The notes below the pieces were generated by a model, which saw nothing but the letters and a program-made list of their open reading frames with translations, had not been told where the DNA came from and searched no databases. DNA of 64,000 nucleotides from Trochalopteron elliotii (Eukaryota; Chordata; Aves; Passeriformes; Leiothrichidae), in NCBI GenBank assembly GCA_024734555.1, contig JANPWX010000077.1, positions 2,832,840 to 2,896,839 on the forward strand. The letters run 5' to 3'. The translations under genes were made by a program, and so were the position numbers. How positions within the stretch are numbered: the stretch's first letter is position 1; each line of letters starts with the position of its first letter. This document shows, piece after piece, positions 11,703 through 23,550 of this stretch.

Positions 11703-14700
11703 CATGCATGTCTTAAGGAATTTACTAAATTTCTGAGGAAAGACTGCTTTTACTATTAGTTAAGTTTCCCTGTCTTTGTCTGCTGATCCATCAATAATAC
11801 TCCTTTTCAGGTGTGGGAAACTATTGTTTCAGCTATTCTTAGCTTCTTCTTCATACATATAAATCTTCACATTTTTCTAAGACATCATAACAGACATTTT
11901 CTTTTTACCATGATGAACTCATTAATTATTTTGATATGTAATTTCAGTACAGATCCCATAGAGGGTAAAACAATAGGAGATGCTATACTATGCTTTTAGT
12001 ATAGTCAGGCAAGAATTGGGAAGAAGGATTTGTATTAGCTAATTTAGCAGTTTGTACTCAAGTGCAAATACAAACTCAAATACGTCTTACCTAATTTTAA
12101 GGCCTTTAGTAAGAAGACTTTAGTCCTGCACCATCAATGACTGCAAAGAGAACCAAGGAAACCATGGCAATTAACTAAGGTAGCTTGGTCTAGTGTTTAA
12201 ATGGAATAAGTAAAATAAATTTTCTGGGTTATCTTTTCTCATGTGTCAGACTCTGACTTAGCAAAGCATCCTGGGGGTTTCCATCTCTCCACTACTCACT
12301 GAGGAAAGCTTCCTTAGAAAGGTAGCCTGCTGCCTACAATAATGCAAATCACCCAAATTATGCCATACACTGTTATTTTGGTACTGAGGCACTAGAAAAT
12401 GACATGTCTGCAAATGACTGGAGAACCAGTAATCATATAACTAAAACATCATCATGTAACTAAAGACAAGAGTATATAAGAGTACAATTTTGCAATTCTG
12501 GGATATCCTAGCTTACTGCTCAGACTATTATTAGATGACTTTATTCTATGGGCGTAAACGCAAAAATATTGATATGTGCAAGAAAGACCAAAAAAACCAG
12601 GAATTTTAAATATTATCTTACAAAGCTTATTACACCCACAGGTGACAAAGAAAAAAGTACATCTTTATCCTAGGGAATACAAAGCTTTAGAGGCTTGCTG
12701 TAAATACTGATTCTATTCCTCCCTCCTAGAAAAACAAGTACGTTCACACATAAAAATCATCCATAAAATAAAGACAGAACATAAAAACCTGCTGGGTTAG
12801 GAGGAAGGTTTATCTAAATTATTCTCCTGCCTCTTATAGTGGCCAGTACAAATATAAAGAAATAATAATGAATAAGAATTACAGTGGTACTTTACGGGAA
12901 TACTTGCTGCCTTTCAAGAGTGCAATTCACAAAGGTGATAACTTTGTAATGAATGCTCCTTCATCAGTTTTCTCTTCATAAACTCTTCCCTTAAGCTTCC
13001 ATTTTTTCTTGTATTTGGTGGTAAGTATCATTAATGATGAAAAATATTAGGAAACACTAATTATAAGCATTGTTCTTATGCTTCTATAAACAGATAATTG
13101 TGATTAGTCAAAACTCCATTAAAAAGTAGTTATAATGCCAATTAAATTATGTTTTCTCAGTACAAACACAGAAAAAAAAATTAAAAAGGGCAGGTTGTGG
13201 AGGGAGAAACAAATTACCTGTATGTTAGTAATGACATGGCAGATACTTTTTGCCTTAATATAACTCCAGTGACAAAACTGCTGAACTGATTAAGCAACCT
13301 GGTATCCTAATTGTCTAATTCTCACTTCATTAATTTGTATGAAATCCACTTTAAATGGAGCTGACTACTTTCAAAGCTCAATTTTTCTTTGCAAGCCCTC
13401 TAAACATTATAGAAATTAAATTGAACATGCATAACATATTTGAATATATTGAAACAAGACTTAGTTATTTCCTTGTATCACAACATCATGATTTTCCATC
13501 TACGTCTAACATAAAAGCTGAGTATTACATGTCATAAGAGCATTTGGAAAACAGATCACATTTAAAAATCATACAGAACTGCAAAATGCTATTTTTTTCT
13601 ATTCCCTGTGAGGTATAGACTACCCATATGACCAACATGTCCTCTGAGAGATTTCCTTTCCTTTTTTTCTTTAAGAGAAACTTGACAGCATGTGGTCAGC
13701 GGGTGCAGCAGGTGGCTTACTGCACCTCCTCCATCCCTACAAGTCTTGGGGAGAGACAGACAAAGCTCTGCTTTCCCTGAGTCTATCTCTCAGACCAGCC
13801 TCTACTGTGGCATTCATGCTGTTCTTCTCTTTCTTGCTGCATAGCCACAGATGAGGTTGCTGGGGCTGCTGCAGAGAAAGCAGGCATCCTGAGTGAAAAG
13901 AGATCATAGGGAAATTGTGGGGATGATCATGGGAAATGAGACATAATTATGAGGGAAATGGTTATGGATGGTGTTACAGATGAGGATCACCTGCCCAAAT
14001 AGGAGGCAGAATGGGAGAATCGAGTAGCTCTGCTTCACATTCCCAGGAAAGAAGAAAGAAAGTAGGAGAGTAAAATCACACTAAAAAGTCTAACGAAAGG
14101 GTGTAAAGGAGATTTCTTCTAGCAAGCTATAGGACTGTGGAAGTCATGTTAATTGTTCCAAGCCTCTAATTGAACCTTTATTCCTAGGACACTCTTCTAA
14201 TTTTTCAGACTCCTTTTCTCATTCAGCTAAAAAAACAGCTCTAGACCTTGGCAAACCTCTCCCTTCTATCATCAACCTTTAAAATACTAATAGGCCCCAA
14301 TTTCTCCTTAAATTCCTTTTGCTGTCACCTCAAACCCAGATTTTGCCTGCACTACTGAAAAGCTTTGAGCTGTTTCTCAGTGTACCCTAGAGCAAATCAG
14401 TTGGGCAGCCAAGCAAGCAGTCAGATTTCTTCTCCTCACCAAGAGTCTGTAACAAAAAGATGCAAAGGAGGAAAATCAGTCATACCCTTCCTATCTAAAC
14501 AGTTTCTGACAGCTCATTACAATTATTGAATGTCAACAGTGAATTCAGCCATATGCAAATATGCAGACAGAGATGGTTCCTGCACAAGACTCAGCTGATT
14601 CAGAAATATAACGAAGCCTCAGAAAAATGGACATAGGTTAAAGAATTTACACAAATATGTATGCATGCACATATACAAGACCACAGTCAGTACTTCAAAA

Positions 14701-17700
14701 TTATTTTTTTTAAATATAGACTTTCTCGATAGCTCTTATGAGACTTTACACAATGTCCCTTCTGAATAAAGGTACAATATAGTACAAGACCAAAATCAGA
14801 GCAGAATATCACTTGGTCTATGACAACATAAAAATGCTTCCGAACCTTTGTCATTGTCAACATTTCTGCAAAAAACTGAGAAGATTTTGTAAAGAAGGGA
14901 TGTTTAACAGAAGTGTCTGATGCAAAATGAAACATCTTTTTGTTATATTTATATCAGATCTGTCATAATGCAAGTCAAGCTCTATACAATGTGGATAACA
15001 CTTGTTTTAATTATGTATGTACATCTTAGTCCCTATTTTTCTCATATATGACACTTTCCCCCAAATATTCCAGTTTTACTTTGCAATATTTACATATCAA
15101 CATCACTGTTTACAGTAATTTAAATTCTTTTTTTTTTTTAGAAATCAGTTCTTGCCTTGTTATTATTCTAAGGTGTTTTGAACATTTTCTTTGTCCACTC
15201 TATTAAAGTAGTCTTTATGCATAAAAACAGATGGTCCAAATATTCATGAAAATCAGCTTCCACTGAATTTTCTTGTGCAGAGAGGAAATTGAATGTGGTA
15301 CCTAGAAATGAGGATGAAGACAAACATCTTGTTAACAACAACAGAGGCTTAAACATTTTTAAATCTAAAAGGCAAGAGGAGGCAGTGTATCTATCTGACA
15401 CTCTGCATATTCTGGACTTCAGTCATATACTTTTCAAGCCAGGACTGAAAGTCTGAAACATTCTTAGGGTTTACCTACATAAGCATTTTTCTTTTCGCTC
15501 CAGAGGAGTAATTTCCTTATGAAATATTTGTACGTTCTAGAGAAATGGCACAAACTACCTCTTTGCTGTTCAGATTACTTCAATGTCCTCAATGTTCCCT
15601 TCAATGCTGAATATGGACTGTAAAAACTTCCTTTGTTCCTCATTTTTGTGACTGTTATTTATTCACTAGCAACTTGAGAGTGCTGTAGCTTCAGTAATGA
15701 GATATAACCAGACACTTGAGAAATTTTCTCTGTTAGGGGTCTTGCATGGATACATTTGTCAAGAGATTTAGGAGCAGGGATTTCCTTTTTTCATCTTTTC
15801 TGTGCTTTTTTGTAGTCCAAACACCAAAGCAGCTATGTAGATGGTTTAGTCCATTTCAAAAGATTTTTGCCTGCGATTTAAAGGAGATGGAGCTTCTCAG
15901 GCACTGAGCAGGTTAGAGAAAAACTCGTGAATGAAGGCTGCCAGACTCTATAATAACAATTCACAGCTTGCTCTGTCTCACCCACATAGCATGTACAGGA
16001 CATGGATATGTCATAAGAAATTTGTAGTAGTGTCTTTTTAGGGCATTCATAAACACTGACCTTACTCCAATACCATAGCCACAGAGTTTTTCTCCATCTG
16101 GTTAACCACAAGGAGTGAAGTTTACAACAAAATCTTACAACAGCTCTAGGCAACCATGCTGCTGCATTGCTATTGCATCCATCCATCTATGTGGTACCTG
16201 AGCAGTTCTTGGTAGCCCATTTTAGAACACAGCCCAGCTTTATTTTAGTGAAATTTTTCAAGTTTTAAGGTTTCAAGCTATTTTTAGTTGCTCTGTTAAG
16301 TAAACAAACCCTCAAATATATTTTAATATCAGGCAACTGATGTTATTTGTTGTCGTTTCTTTTCATGTGAGAACCTGATCCAATGGGAATCTGTGAAGAC
16401 ATAGGGTCAAGAAAGAAAGGGCAGTAATTGGAGATGGCAGATTTGGTTCATTAAGTATTTATTTATTCTCTGTATGCTGGTTTTTGTCAGCATCTTCACC
16501 ATATCTGTACCGTTTCTAAATTAATGTCGGTTCCCATCAGTGCTTTACCTTTTCTTTCTGAAGAATAAATAGACTGACAGGGTACAATGGTAACAGAGCT
16601 GATCCTGCAATCTAAAATAAGGCAGTGAATGTTTTTGTTGCTATTTTAAAATGTAAACTCCTGAAAAATTTATCTTAACAAAAAGCTAATTTCTCTTTTT
16701 TTTTTTTTCCCCCATATGCCCTTATAAAAATAGAAGCAATGGTTATATCATATAAGCACCACATTTTGGAATCAAACTATTTTTTAATATTAATTTTGAC
16801 TTAAGATAACTTATAACACCAAATTAAGATACGGAAACAAAAGATTAGTCTACAGAAGAGAAATAAGAGAAATAAGCAAAGAGCGTGTAGTAATATCTAG
16901 GTATTCAGTGTAATCTTTAACTGTTATTTCAGAGCCAAATGGTAAAATACAATACAGGTGCTCCTAAACTTCCGTCCATTTACATATTTAAGCTGATCAT
17001 TACCCCATCTGATTTCACGGGCAGCATCTCTACTTCCTGAGATGTGATTAACCCCTACACATCTTCCTTTTCTAAATGAAAAGTCATCTAGTAGAATTCC
17101 CTTTTCTTTAGTAAAATAAAAAGGTCAAGGGAAAACTGCAATCTTTTTTAAAAAGATCTAACATATTGTAACATCAACTAAAAACTTCACAGATAAAATG
17201 AACAACAATAATATCACAATTAAAGTTTAGTGTGAAATTCTAAAGTAAATGAATACTAAATAAAAAAGCTTTTTAAAAGAAAGAGTTTAAATTGGAAGTA
17301 CACTTTGATTGTAATTACAGCTTAGATATTCGTGCTACAATGAGCCATACGGGAGCTCTTTCTGAATAAATACACAAGCATTTCTAGTACAAATACTGAG
17401 AAATGTGCTCATTGAAAATGATTGTAACTGAAATATTAATGAAAGGAGAACAAGGAAAAATTAATTGAAACTACTCCAAATATTTGTAAAATTTTCTCTC
17501 TAATAGTTTTCTCTATTTTATTTAGCTTTGCAAACATTACTTAAGACATTGGATGCTACAAATTTAAATATGGAGAAATTGCTAGGACACAAACTTCAGT
17601 GTAGACAATTATAAAAGTAACTATTTTTTCAAGACACTGATAACAAAAATTTATGCTTTAAAAAAATCCCATATTGGAGATCTTAAACTAACAGAACACT

Positions 17701-17796
17701 TTTATAATCTCAACCTTTTAAGTAGATTATATATATCCATAGGGAATTTCTAGTTCTATTCCTTCTGAAAGAGGAAATTTGAAATAAAAACTTCCT

Positions 17797-17811
17797 AACT
17801 AACTAACTAAA
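17797..17811 (+). repeat. (AACT)n short tetranucleotide repeat
   Basis: Three and a half AACT units followed by AAATAAG. Confidence 0.75.
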
Positions 17812-18649
17812 TAAGACTTTTTAAAATATATACTTCAAGAGAAAGCTAAGGCTTAATTCAACTTTGGACCACATCATCAAGTACCTTTTTGTTCCATTAA
17901 AAGAATTGTTTGTTAGGAAGAAGATCTTGAGAAAATAGACATTTTCCTCAAGTTGCAGGCTCCCTTTACTAACTCATACATGTCAAATAAAAAATAGTGG
18001 AGAACATTTTTCATTTGTTCCAGGCCTTGATGCCTTTAAAGTTAATTTTGGCAGACTACAAAATTCTCAAATGGGCCTCAAAATTCCAGCATAGAGAGAT
18101 TTATCTGCAGCATTTTTAAATTTTGATTAATTGCTTTTGAAGATAAAATGCACTCCAACTGTCAGTCACATAAAATTTCTCCTTCTTTTTAGAAAATTAT
18201 AGTCACTTGTTTCAACTTTCAGCTGGGGCTCCTCAGAATTCTTTCCTTCTGGTTCTGGTTTTCTTCTGCCTCAGCTTAGTATTGCACAGAGTTATACCTA
18301 GTTGTCTCTTCTGTAGATCAATTTATTTCTCTCCAAAATGAAATCTCAGCCTTTCTGCTAAGTTAAAACTCTCACAGATTTCTGTGGTGAGTTGACCTTA
18401 TCAAGAGCACAGTAGGAGAAAATAAAATGTACCAGTTTCTGGGACAAGCTAAGGCTAAGGAGCTCACTCACCAGTTACCATCATGGACAAAGCAGACTTG
18501 ACTTGAGGAAATTAGTTGAATTTATTACTAGTTAATAACAGATCAGGATAGTGACAAATAAAACCAAAACTAAATACACTTTCATTTCACCTCTCTCTTC
18601 CCATGTTAAGCTTTATTCCCAAGTCTTCTACCTCCTTCCCCTCCCTCAA

Positions 18650-18894
18650 ACAGTATAGTAGGATGGGGAGTGAGGGTTGGGGTCAGTTCATAACTCCTTT
18701 TTTCTTCTACTCTTTCCTCATATTCATCCGCTGCTCCAGCATGCAGTCCCTTCTGCATGGGACTTTCTGCGTGGGATACTTTCCTCCAAGAACTACTCTA
18801 TTGTGTGTCCTTCCCACAGGACTTTGTTACAATGATTGCTCCAGCATTAGTTCTCTAAATGGAGTGCAGTCATTCAGGAAAAGACTGTTCCAGT
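18650..18894 (+). mobile_element. Old avian interspersed repeat, left part
   Basis: The sequence contains GTTGGGGTCAGTTCATAACTC near 18677 and then successive imperfect units of the form CTGCTCCAGCATG...GTCCCTTC...ATGGGA. This organisation matches an interspersed repeat I recall from many bird genomes, whose consensus alternates CTGCTCCAG-type and GGGTCC-type words. Its family name is not certain; it may derive from a retroviral LTR. The repeat is interrupted at about 18895 and resumes near 19346. The reading frame at 18603-18896 is incidental. Confidence 0.65.
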
Positions 18895-19345
18895 GAAGCC
18901 TTGGAAGGCTGACCTGTATCAGAGACTGGACAGAGCTAGAGAAAGTAGGTATTTATTGAAAAGCCTCCAGGATCCACCTTGGGCAGGACAGGAGCCTGAC
19001 CAGGGCTGCACCCAGGGTGGACTAAGAATATTCATGAAATGGCTGGCTGGTCACAAGATCTTGCACTTTTATAAGTTTTGGTCCATTTGCCTATTGGGGT
19101 TTAATTGTCCAATTACAGCTTCAGCTTGTGAAGTCCCATCCTTCTTGTTTCTCCTTTCAGTCCACCGTTTATGCTGTTGAGCTGAAAGTTGTCTTTGGTT
19201 CTCATCAGGAAAAGGATTTGTTTTGTCTACCTACTCTGTGAAGAGAGCTCACTAGCACTTAATATGAGGCTCAGAACTACATCCCTAGGCAGCACAGAAT
19301 CTGAAAAACATGACAGCTTAAACTTAAGGCATCACCAGCATGGTC
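18895..19345 (-). mobile_element. Solo LTR of an endogenous retrovirus, minus strand
   Basis: This block of about 450 bp splits a recognisable older repeat, so it is an insertion. On the minus strand it has LTR-like promoter architecture: TATAAAA at 19073-19067 and a polyadenylation signal AATAAA at 18957-18952, about 115 nt downstream. The U3 side would span about 19075-19345. The + strand text around 18960-19040 (CTCCAGGATCCACCTTGGGC, GAGCCTGACCAGGGCTGCAC) resembles LTRs I associate with passerine endogenous retroviruses. The ends could be TG at 18894/18895 and CA at 19344/19345, but no clean target duplication is visible. No gag, pol or env sequence lies beside it, so it is a solo LTR left by recombination. 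Open frames at 18893-19180 and 19189-19470 are incidental. Confidence 0.6.
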
Positions 19346-19565
19346 ACTCATTGGCCTCCTTTCCTGCCAGCAGTCTGCTCCAGTGCAGACTCCTCATGGT
19401 CCACTGCATTTGTATGAAGTCCTTCTTGGTTGATAGGGTGGGTTATCTACTCCACTGCAGTCCTTCCTAGGCAGAATTGGGATAACCTGCTTCACCAGGA
19501 TCTCCTCTGAGGGCTTCAGAGCAATCTCTAATCCAGAAACTGGATCACCTCCTGCTTGATGTCTG
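19346..19565 (+). mobile_element. Old avian interspersed repeat, right part
   Basis: The repeat begun at 18650 continues after the LTR insertion: CCTGCCAGCAGTCTGCTCCA near 19363, then AACCTGCTTCACCAGGATCT near 19483, and finally the words for 'ATCTCT..TCCAG..CCTGGA.CACCTCCT' followed by GTCTGTAGGG. The order of these words agrees with the remembered avian consensus, which supports one element split in two. Confidence 0.65.
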
Positions 19566-19654
19566 TAGGGCTCACTTAGGTGAGTCTGAGTGTGCTGTGT
19601 ACCACCACTTAGATGGAAAGTAGCAGCAGTGCATGAGAATTCCTTCCCACTGCA

Positions 19655-19822
19655 GGGATCTGTTCAGCCTGGAGAACAGAAGGCTCAGGAGGACCTCAGC
19701 AGCACGTAAAAATTCTTGGTGTAAAGAAAAGAGAGACCAGCTGTGCTCAGAGATATCCAGTAACAGGACAAGAAAATATGGACACAAATTCAACAATCTC
19801 AGGAAATCCCATCAAAACACGT
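19655..19822 (+). mobile_element. CR1 LINE fragment, pol C-terminal region
   Basis: In plus orientation the frame reads DLFSLENRRLRR, close to the CR1 motif [15 protein letters not shown]. After a diverged stretch comes SNRTRKYGHKF, matching the later SDRTRGNGLKL block, and then CAACAATCTCAGGAAATCCC for the following DIRKNF region. Both conserved blocks occur in the right order and roughly the right spacing. The rest of the element, including the 3' tail, is missing; the match stops just before an A-rich tract. It is an inactive fragment. Confidence 0.85.
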
Positions 19823-19829
19823 GTTGTCT

Positions 19830-19831
19830 GA

Positions 19832-19863
<32 letters not shown>

Positions 19864-19879
19864 AAGAGAAAAAAAAAGG
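19830..19879 (+). repeat. (GAAAAA)n purine-rich simple repeat
   Basis: Four GAAAAA units and a longer A run follow directly after the CR1 fragment. Reading through it gives a lysine/glutamate-rich peptide that has no biological meaning. Confidence 0.9.
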
Positions 19880-20551
19880 GAGAAATCAGAGAGAATCCAA
19901 CCCTTAGAAATGGAAAACTCAGACTTCCAAAAAACTTACAAATACATAGGCTCAAAGATAACTAACAAAAAGGCCACTACTGGTGAAAGTAACAGTGCAA
20001 TTTCCCTGTATTTTAACTTTTTCTATCTGTATGTCTCCTGTGATGTATTTAGAAAGAAATCCTTTGGAACAAGGGTGGCCTCATGGCTTTGACTTCATGC
20101 AACACTGAAGACACCCATTTTCCAACAGTACATTTTCTGCAGAGCTTCATGCTTCAGAGGAAACCATCATTATTTTAAATACAATGCTGCTTATTTTATT
20201 GCAGTCTTGAAGAGCACCGAGTCAGTGCATAAGCCCAGAAGTGGGTAAGAACTGATCATGCATTAAAACAAAAAATGAGGAAAAGAAAAAAAAGAGATGA
20301 TACAGAGATTTTAATTAAAATTCAAGTTATTTACTGATTCATTTTATATTTGAATTTAACTTTTAAAAATATTTATAAATATACTAAGAATATATAATCA
20401 ATATAAATACTGATTGTCACTTTGAAAGGAGTACTAATATTTGAATCAAGAAAAAACAATAACAAGATAAATAAAATACTTATTTTATCCATGAGGAGCA
20501 ATTTACCTGATTGTGGAAGTTCCCATGTTATTTTCAAGTCAATGTGTGCAC

Positions 20552-20579
20552 AAATTGGAAGAAAATTTTCTTCCAATTT
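20552..20579. repeat. Perfect 28-bp palindrome, no spacer
   Basis: The 14-nt half AAATTGGAAGAAAA is followed immediately by its exact reverse complement. The match ends at both sides (C at 20551 and C at 20580). Short palindromes are common in AT-rich DNA, but 14 consecutive pairs without a loop is not expected in 64 kb. It lies in unique sequence 61 bp upstream of a CR1 end. Function unknown. Confidence 0.95.
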
Positions 20580-20640
20580 CAGTAAAAGAATATTTTTCCA
20601 ATCCATTAAGGTATATCCTCATAGTGATATAAGATAATTC

Positions 20641-21085
20641 AGGTGGGCAGGACCTTGGGAAGGGTTCAGACCAATATTCTGCTCAGAGCATGACCAAGTC
20701 TGAAGTTAAATAAGGATGCCTAAGGTTGTGTCCAGTTAGGTCTTGAAAACAAGTGAGGACTGAAAGAGTACATCCTGCCTGGGCAATCTATCCCATTATT
20801 TGACTGTCCACAAGGGAAAAAAAAAATCTTTCTGAATTTCCCTTGTTTATATTATGTGTATGTTCTCTCATCCTCCAGACACCCACTGCTGTGAAGGACC
20901 TGGTTCTGTGTCCTTGCTGACCTCCCCACAGCTATGGGTGCTGCTCTTAGGTCCCTCACACTCACCTTTTCTCCAGGCTGCAAAAGCTTTGGTGTCTTAA
21001 TCTCTCCTCAGAGGACCAGTACTCCAGCTCTGGACCATCCTAGTGGCACTCCTCTAAATCCATTCCAGTGTAACAATGACTTAAA
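20641..21085 (-). mobile_element. CR1 LINE fragment, older copy, minus strand
   Basis: On the plus strand the text runs in the order of a reversed CR1 3' region: CTGCTCAGAGCATGACCAAG near 20680, GTGTCCAGTTAGGTCTTGAA near 20728, CCTGGGCAATCTATCCC near 20777, a run of A followed by ATCTTTCTGAATTTCCCTTG near 20825, CTTTTCTCCAGGCTGCAAAA near 20967, and CCATCCTAGTGGCACTCCTC near 21036. All are diverged versions of CR1 words in the right order. The terminal ATTCTATGA-like tail is not preserved at 20641. Divergence is clearly higher than in the 6573-7240 copy, so this is an older insertion or a different subfamily. Confidence 0.88.
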
Positions 21086-23455
21086 CATCTGACAACCATA
21101 ACAAAGAGGTTATCAAGTCCTTTCTATTGGTCAAAATGAAATATGATGTGAAGTAGAAAACATTCTAAAATAGAAAAGAAAAAGACAAAGCTCAATTATA
21201 CAACAGAGGAACAAGCTGAGGACCAAGATGACTTATTCTTGTATAATCATAATAAAGCTGTGCTACATATTGTAGAACATACGTTTTAGATACTGGAATT
21301 ATGGTTCTAAATGAAAGTATATTTTACTATACTGTTCATATTAATGGAATATCATTTGTGATGAATGCAGCAAAGCAGGAGAAAGATGAGTCTTGACACC
21401 AGTAATGTTTTTTGATGGGCAAGCTCCAAAACACTGATTTTCCCCCAGACTTCTGAAGATGAAACCACAGTCTTTTCCTGCTGATATTGGACAGAACAGT
21501 GCCTAAAAAAGACCTGGTCTTAGGAAAGTGGCACACAAGAAACTGATCACTGTGCTTCAGAACAATTCTTCATTCTTAGCTCTGCATGCTCCTTTTCTGT
21601 TTCTAGCCTGTTTCTAAGGAGTTGGTTATTTTTAGAGCAGCAGTCCTTGTGCTTTATATGTCCAGTTAAAATGCCTGAAACATTATCACATATAACTACT
21701 GGAAGTGAAAAGTCTTGATTTCTAAAAGTTTAGTGTCAAACTTTCAGACTTAATTTACTTCTATCTATCCACTACAAAGGAAGTCCAGGCAAAAAAAAAA
21801 CTTACCGTCTGCATAGATTTTATGAAGAATTTAGTGTCAATGCAAGCTCATAGCACCTGTCTCCATCCCTCTGCACATCCTCCATTTGTTTGTCTTCCTT
21901 AGTAGTTCTTGCACTGGTTCAGAAAACTGTTTTAGTTGGAAAAAGAATTTATATATATAACTTTAATTCACAACATAGCTTGAAAATTATAAAAAGCTCA
22001 AGTTGATATTTTTGGGGTGAAGTGTCACGCAGTAACCATAGAAGATAACTCATAGACAGCCTAATTTGGAATAGTGAAATTTAACCTCTGTTTGCTAAAA
22101 GAAGTTAAAAAAAATAATGTATAACATACCATAAAACTGATGAGGTAATATTTACTGAAATTAACTATTTTCAATGCCATTTGATAAGATTTATGTTTCG
22201 GCTTTTCTTTCCTTTACCTTGGGGAGTGAAAAGAAAGAATTTTGATATAGCATTGTAGAATATTTCATACGATCTGGAATATATATTTCTATGAGATTGA
22301 GGTACATGTTTTCATTATTAGTGTCACATTTTTATTTGATTTCCTTTTTTATTAATGTAAGAAATCCTGAACATATTATTTCCATTTCCATCATTGAGAA
22401 AGGAAAAAATGTGGTTCATTGATGTTCTGGAATTTTAAAACTAAAATTAGAAGAGACTTGTAAAAAATTAGTTGTTACTTGGTTTTTTTAAGAGCTTTTT
22501 TATTGTTTCTATTCCTTCAGGCAGAAGACAGTTTACTTTATAAAACATATTTATTAAACTCTGATGTTACTTTTTGCCACAAAAAAACCAAAACTTTAAA
22601 CAAATATGAAAAAAAAATTGTAATATAAATTAGATCTTGTGTTTATATCTCATATTTATACATAAGTAAATTCAGTGGGTCATTTAAAAAAGAAAAACTT
22701 GCAGATTAGAAAAGTTCAAAAAAATTTACAATATCCTTATGACGGGTTCCAGATAATATCTTAGAGGTCTAAAGTAAGGCTTAGGTGGAATGGAAACAAG
22801 GTCTAATATTATGACCTACCTTCAGAGATTCAGATCCTGACCACTGCCACAAATTTCATAAATGTAACACTTTTCAAGCATTCCTAGAGTTGCTTGGAAG
22901 TGATGCTCTGAGTCTTGGTGAAGATGAGTGTGTTGCCATTGACATCGTGGTGTAATCCTAAATGGACTCTGCAATTTATTCATCCTGTCCAAGGAATTTG
23001 TTGCAAAAATGGTTAAAGAATTCCTGCTATTTGCCTAAATATTTGAACTCCACCAACATACAGTGTGCTTGGTTTCTTTCCTAGACAGCTGGGCTTAGTC
23101 TTTCTATTTCTGTCTAATGGGTGAAATATTTGTCAGATAAATTATCGCTTTTCATTACTGAGGAGATTCAAATTTTCTGAGCTCAAATTTCCAAAAATGC
23201 TTTGGTAATTAAAACAAAGCTAAGCTTGAAATCAGAAGTGGACTACATAGTCTTCTGAAGTTGCTTCATTGTGCAGTGAAAAGTTCTTTACTATGCAGTA
23301 GAGAAGTCAAGGGTTTGAAGTAATAAAACTAAGAGAAACACAGACACAGTGACTCCTAAAATATACAGGAAACACAGTTTCCTGTAAACCCACACCAGAC
23401 TGGTGATGAGATTGCTGGATTTTTTTCCTTCCTAATTTTCTATTTTATCCTCCCT
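21086..23455. other. Unique AT-rich sequence, nothing recognised
   Basis: No repeat, RNA gene or plausible exon is recognised. GGTTCCAGATAATATCTTAGAGG at 22745-22767 faintly resembles the CR1 3' region but is too short and diverged to call. Confidence 0.45.
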
Positions 23456-23550
23456 CCAAAAAAAACAAAAAACAAAACAAAACACAAACAAACAGACAAA
23501 CAAACAAAACCATAACAAAGACCCTAAACCCAACCAAACAACTAAACCAA
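23456..23550 (+). repeat. (AAAC)n / CCAAA-rich simple repeat
   Basis: Imperfect AAAC, ACAAA and CCAAA units, closely similar in composition to the tract at 807-910. Confidence 0.9.

Larger units (their letters stand above)
11011..18649. other. Long unique AT-rich stretch, no gene recognised
   Basis: About 7.6 kb without any interspersed repeat I can name. It holds an AT microsatellite (11663-11702), a short AACT repeat (17797-17811) and several T runs (for example 15128-15139 and 16698-16708). Around 13640-14060 the composition is less AT-rich, but reading frames remain short. The 102-codon minus-strand frame at 15878-16186 has no recognised domain. Confidence 0.45.

Noticed and set aside
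22745..22767. CR1-like 3' words (GGTTCCAGATAATATCTTAGAGG)
   Set aside because: Too short and too diverged; no tail or neighbouring CR1 block.
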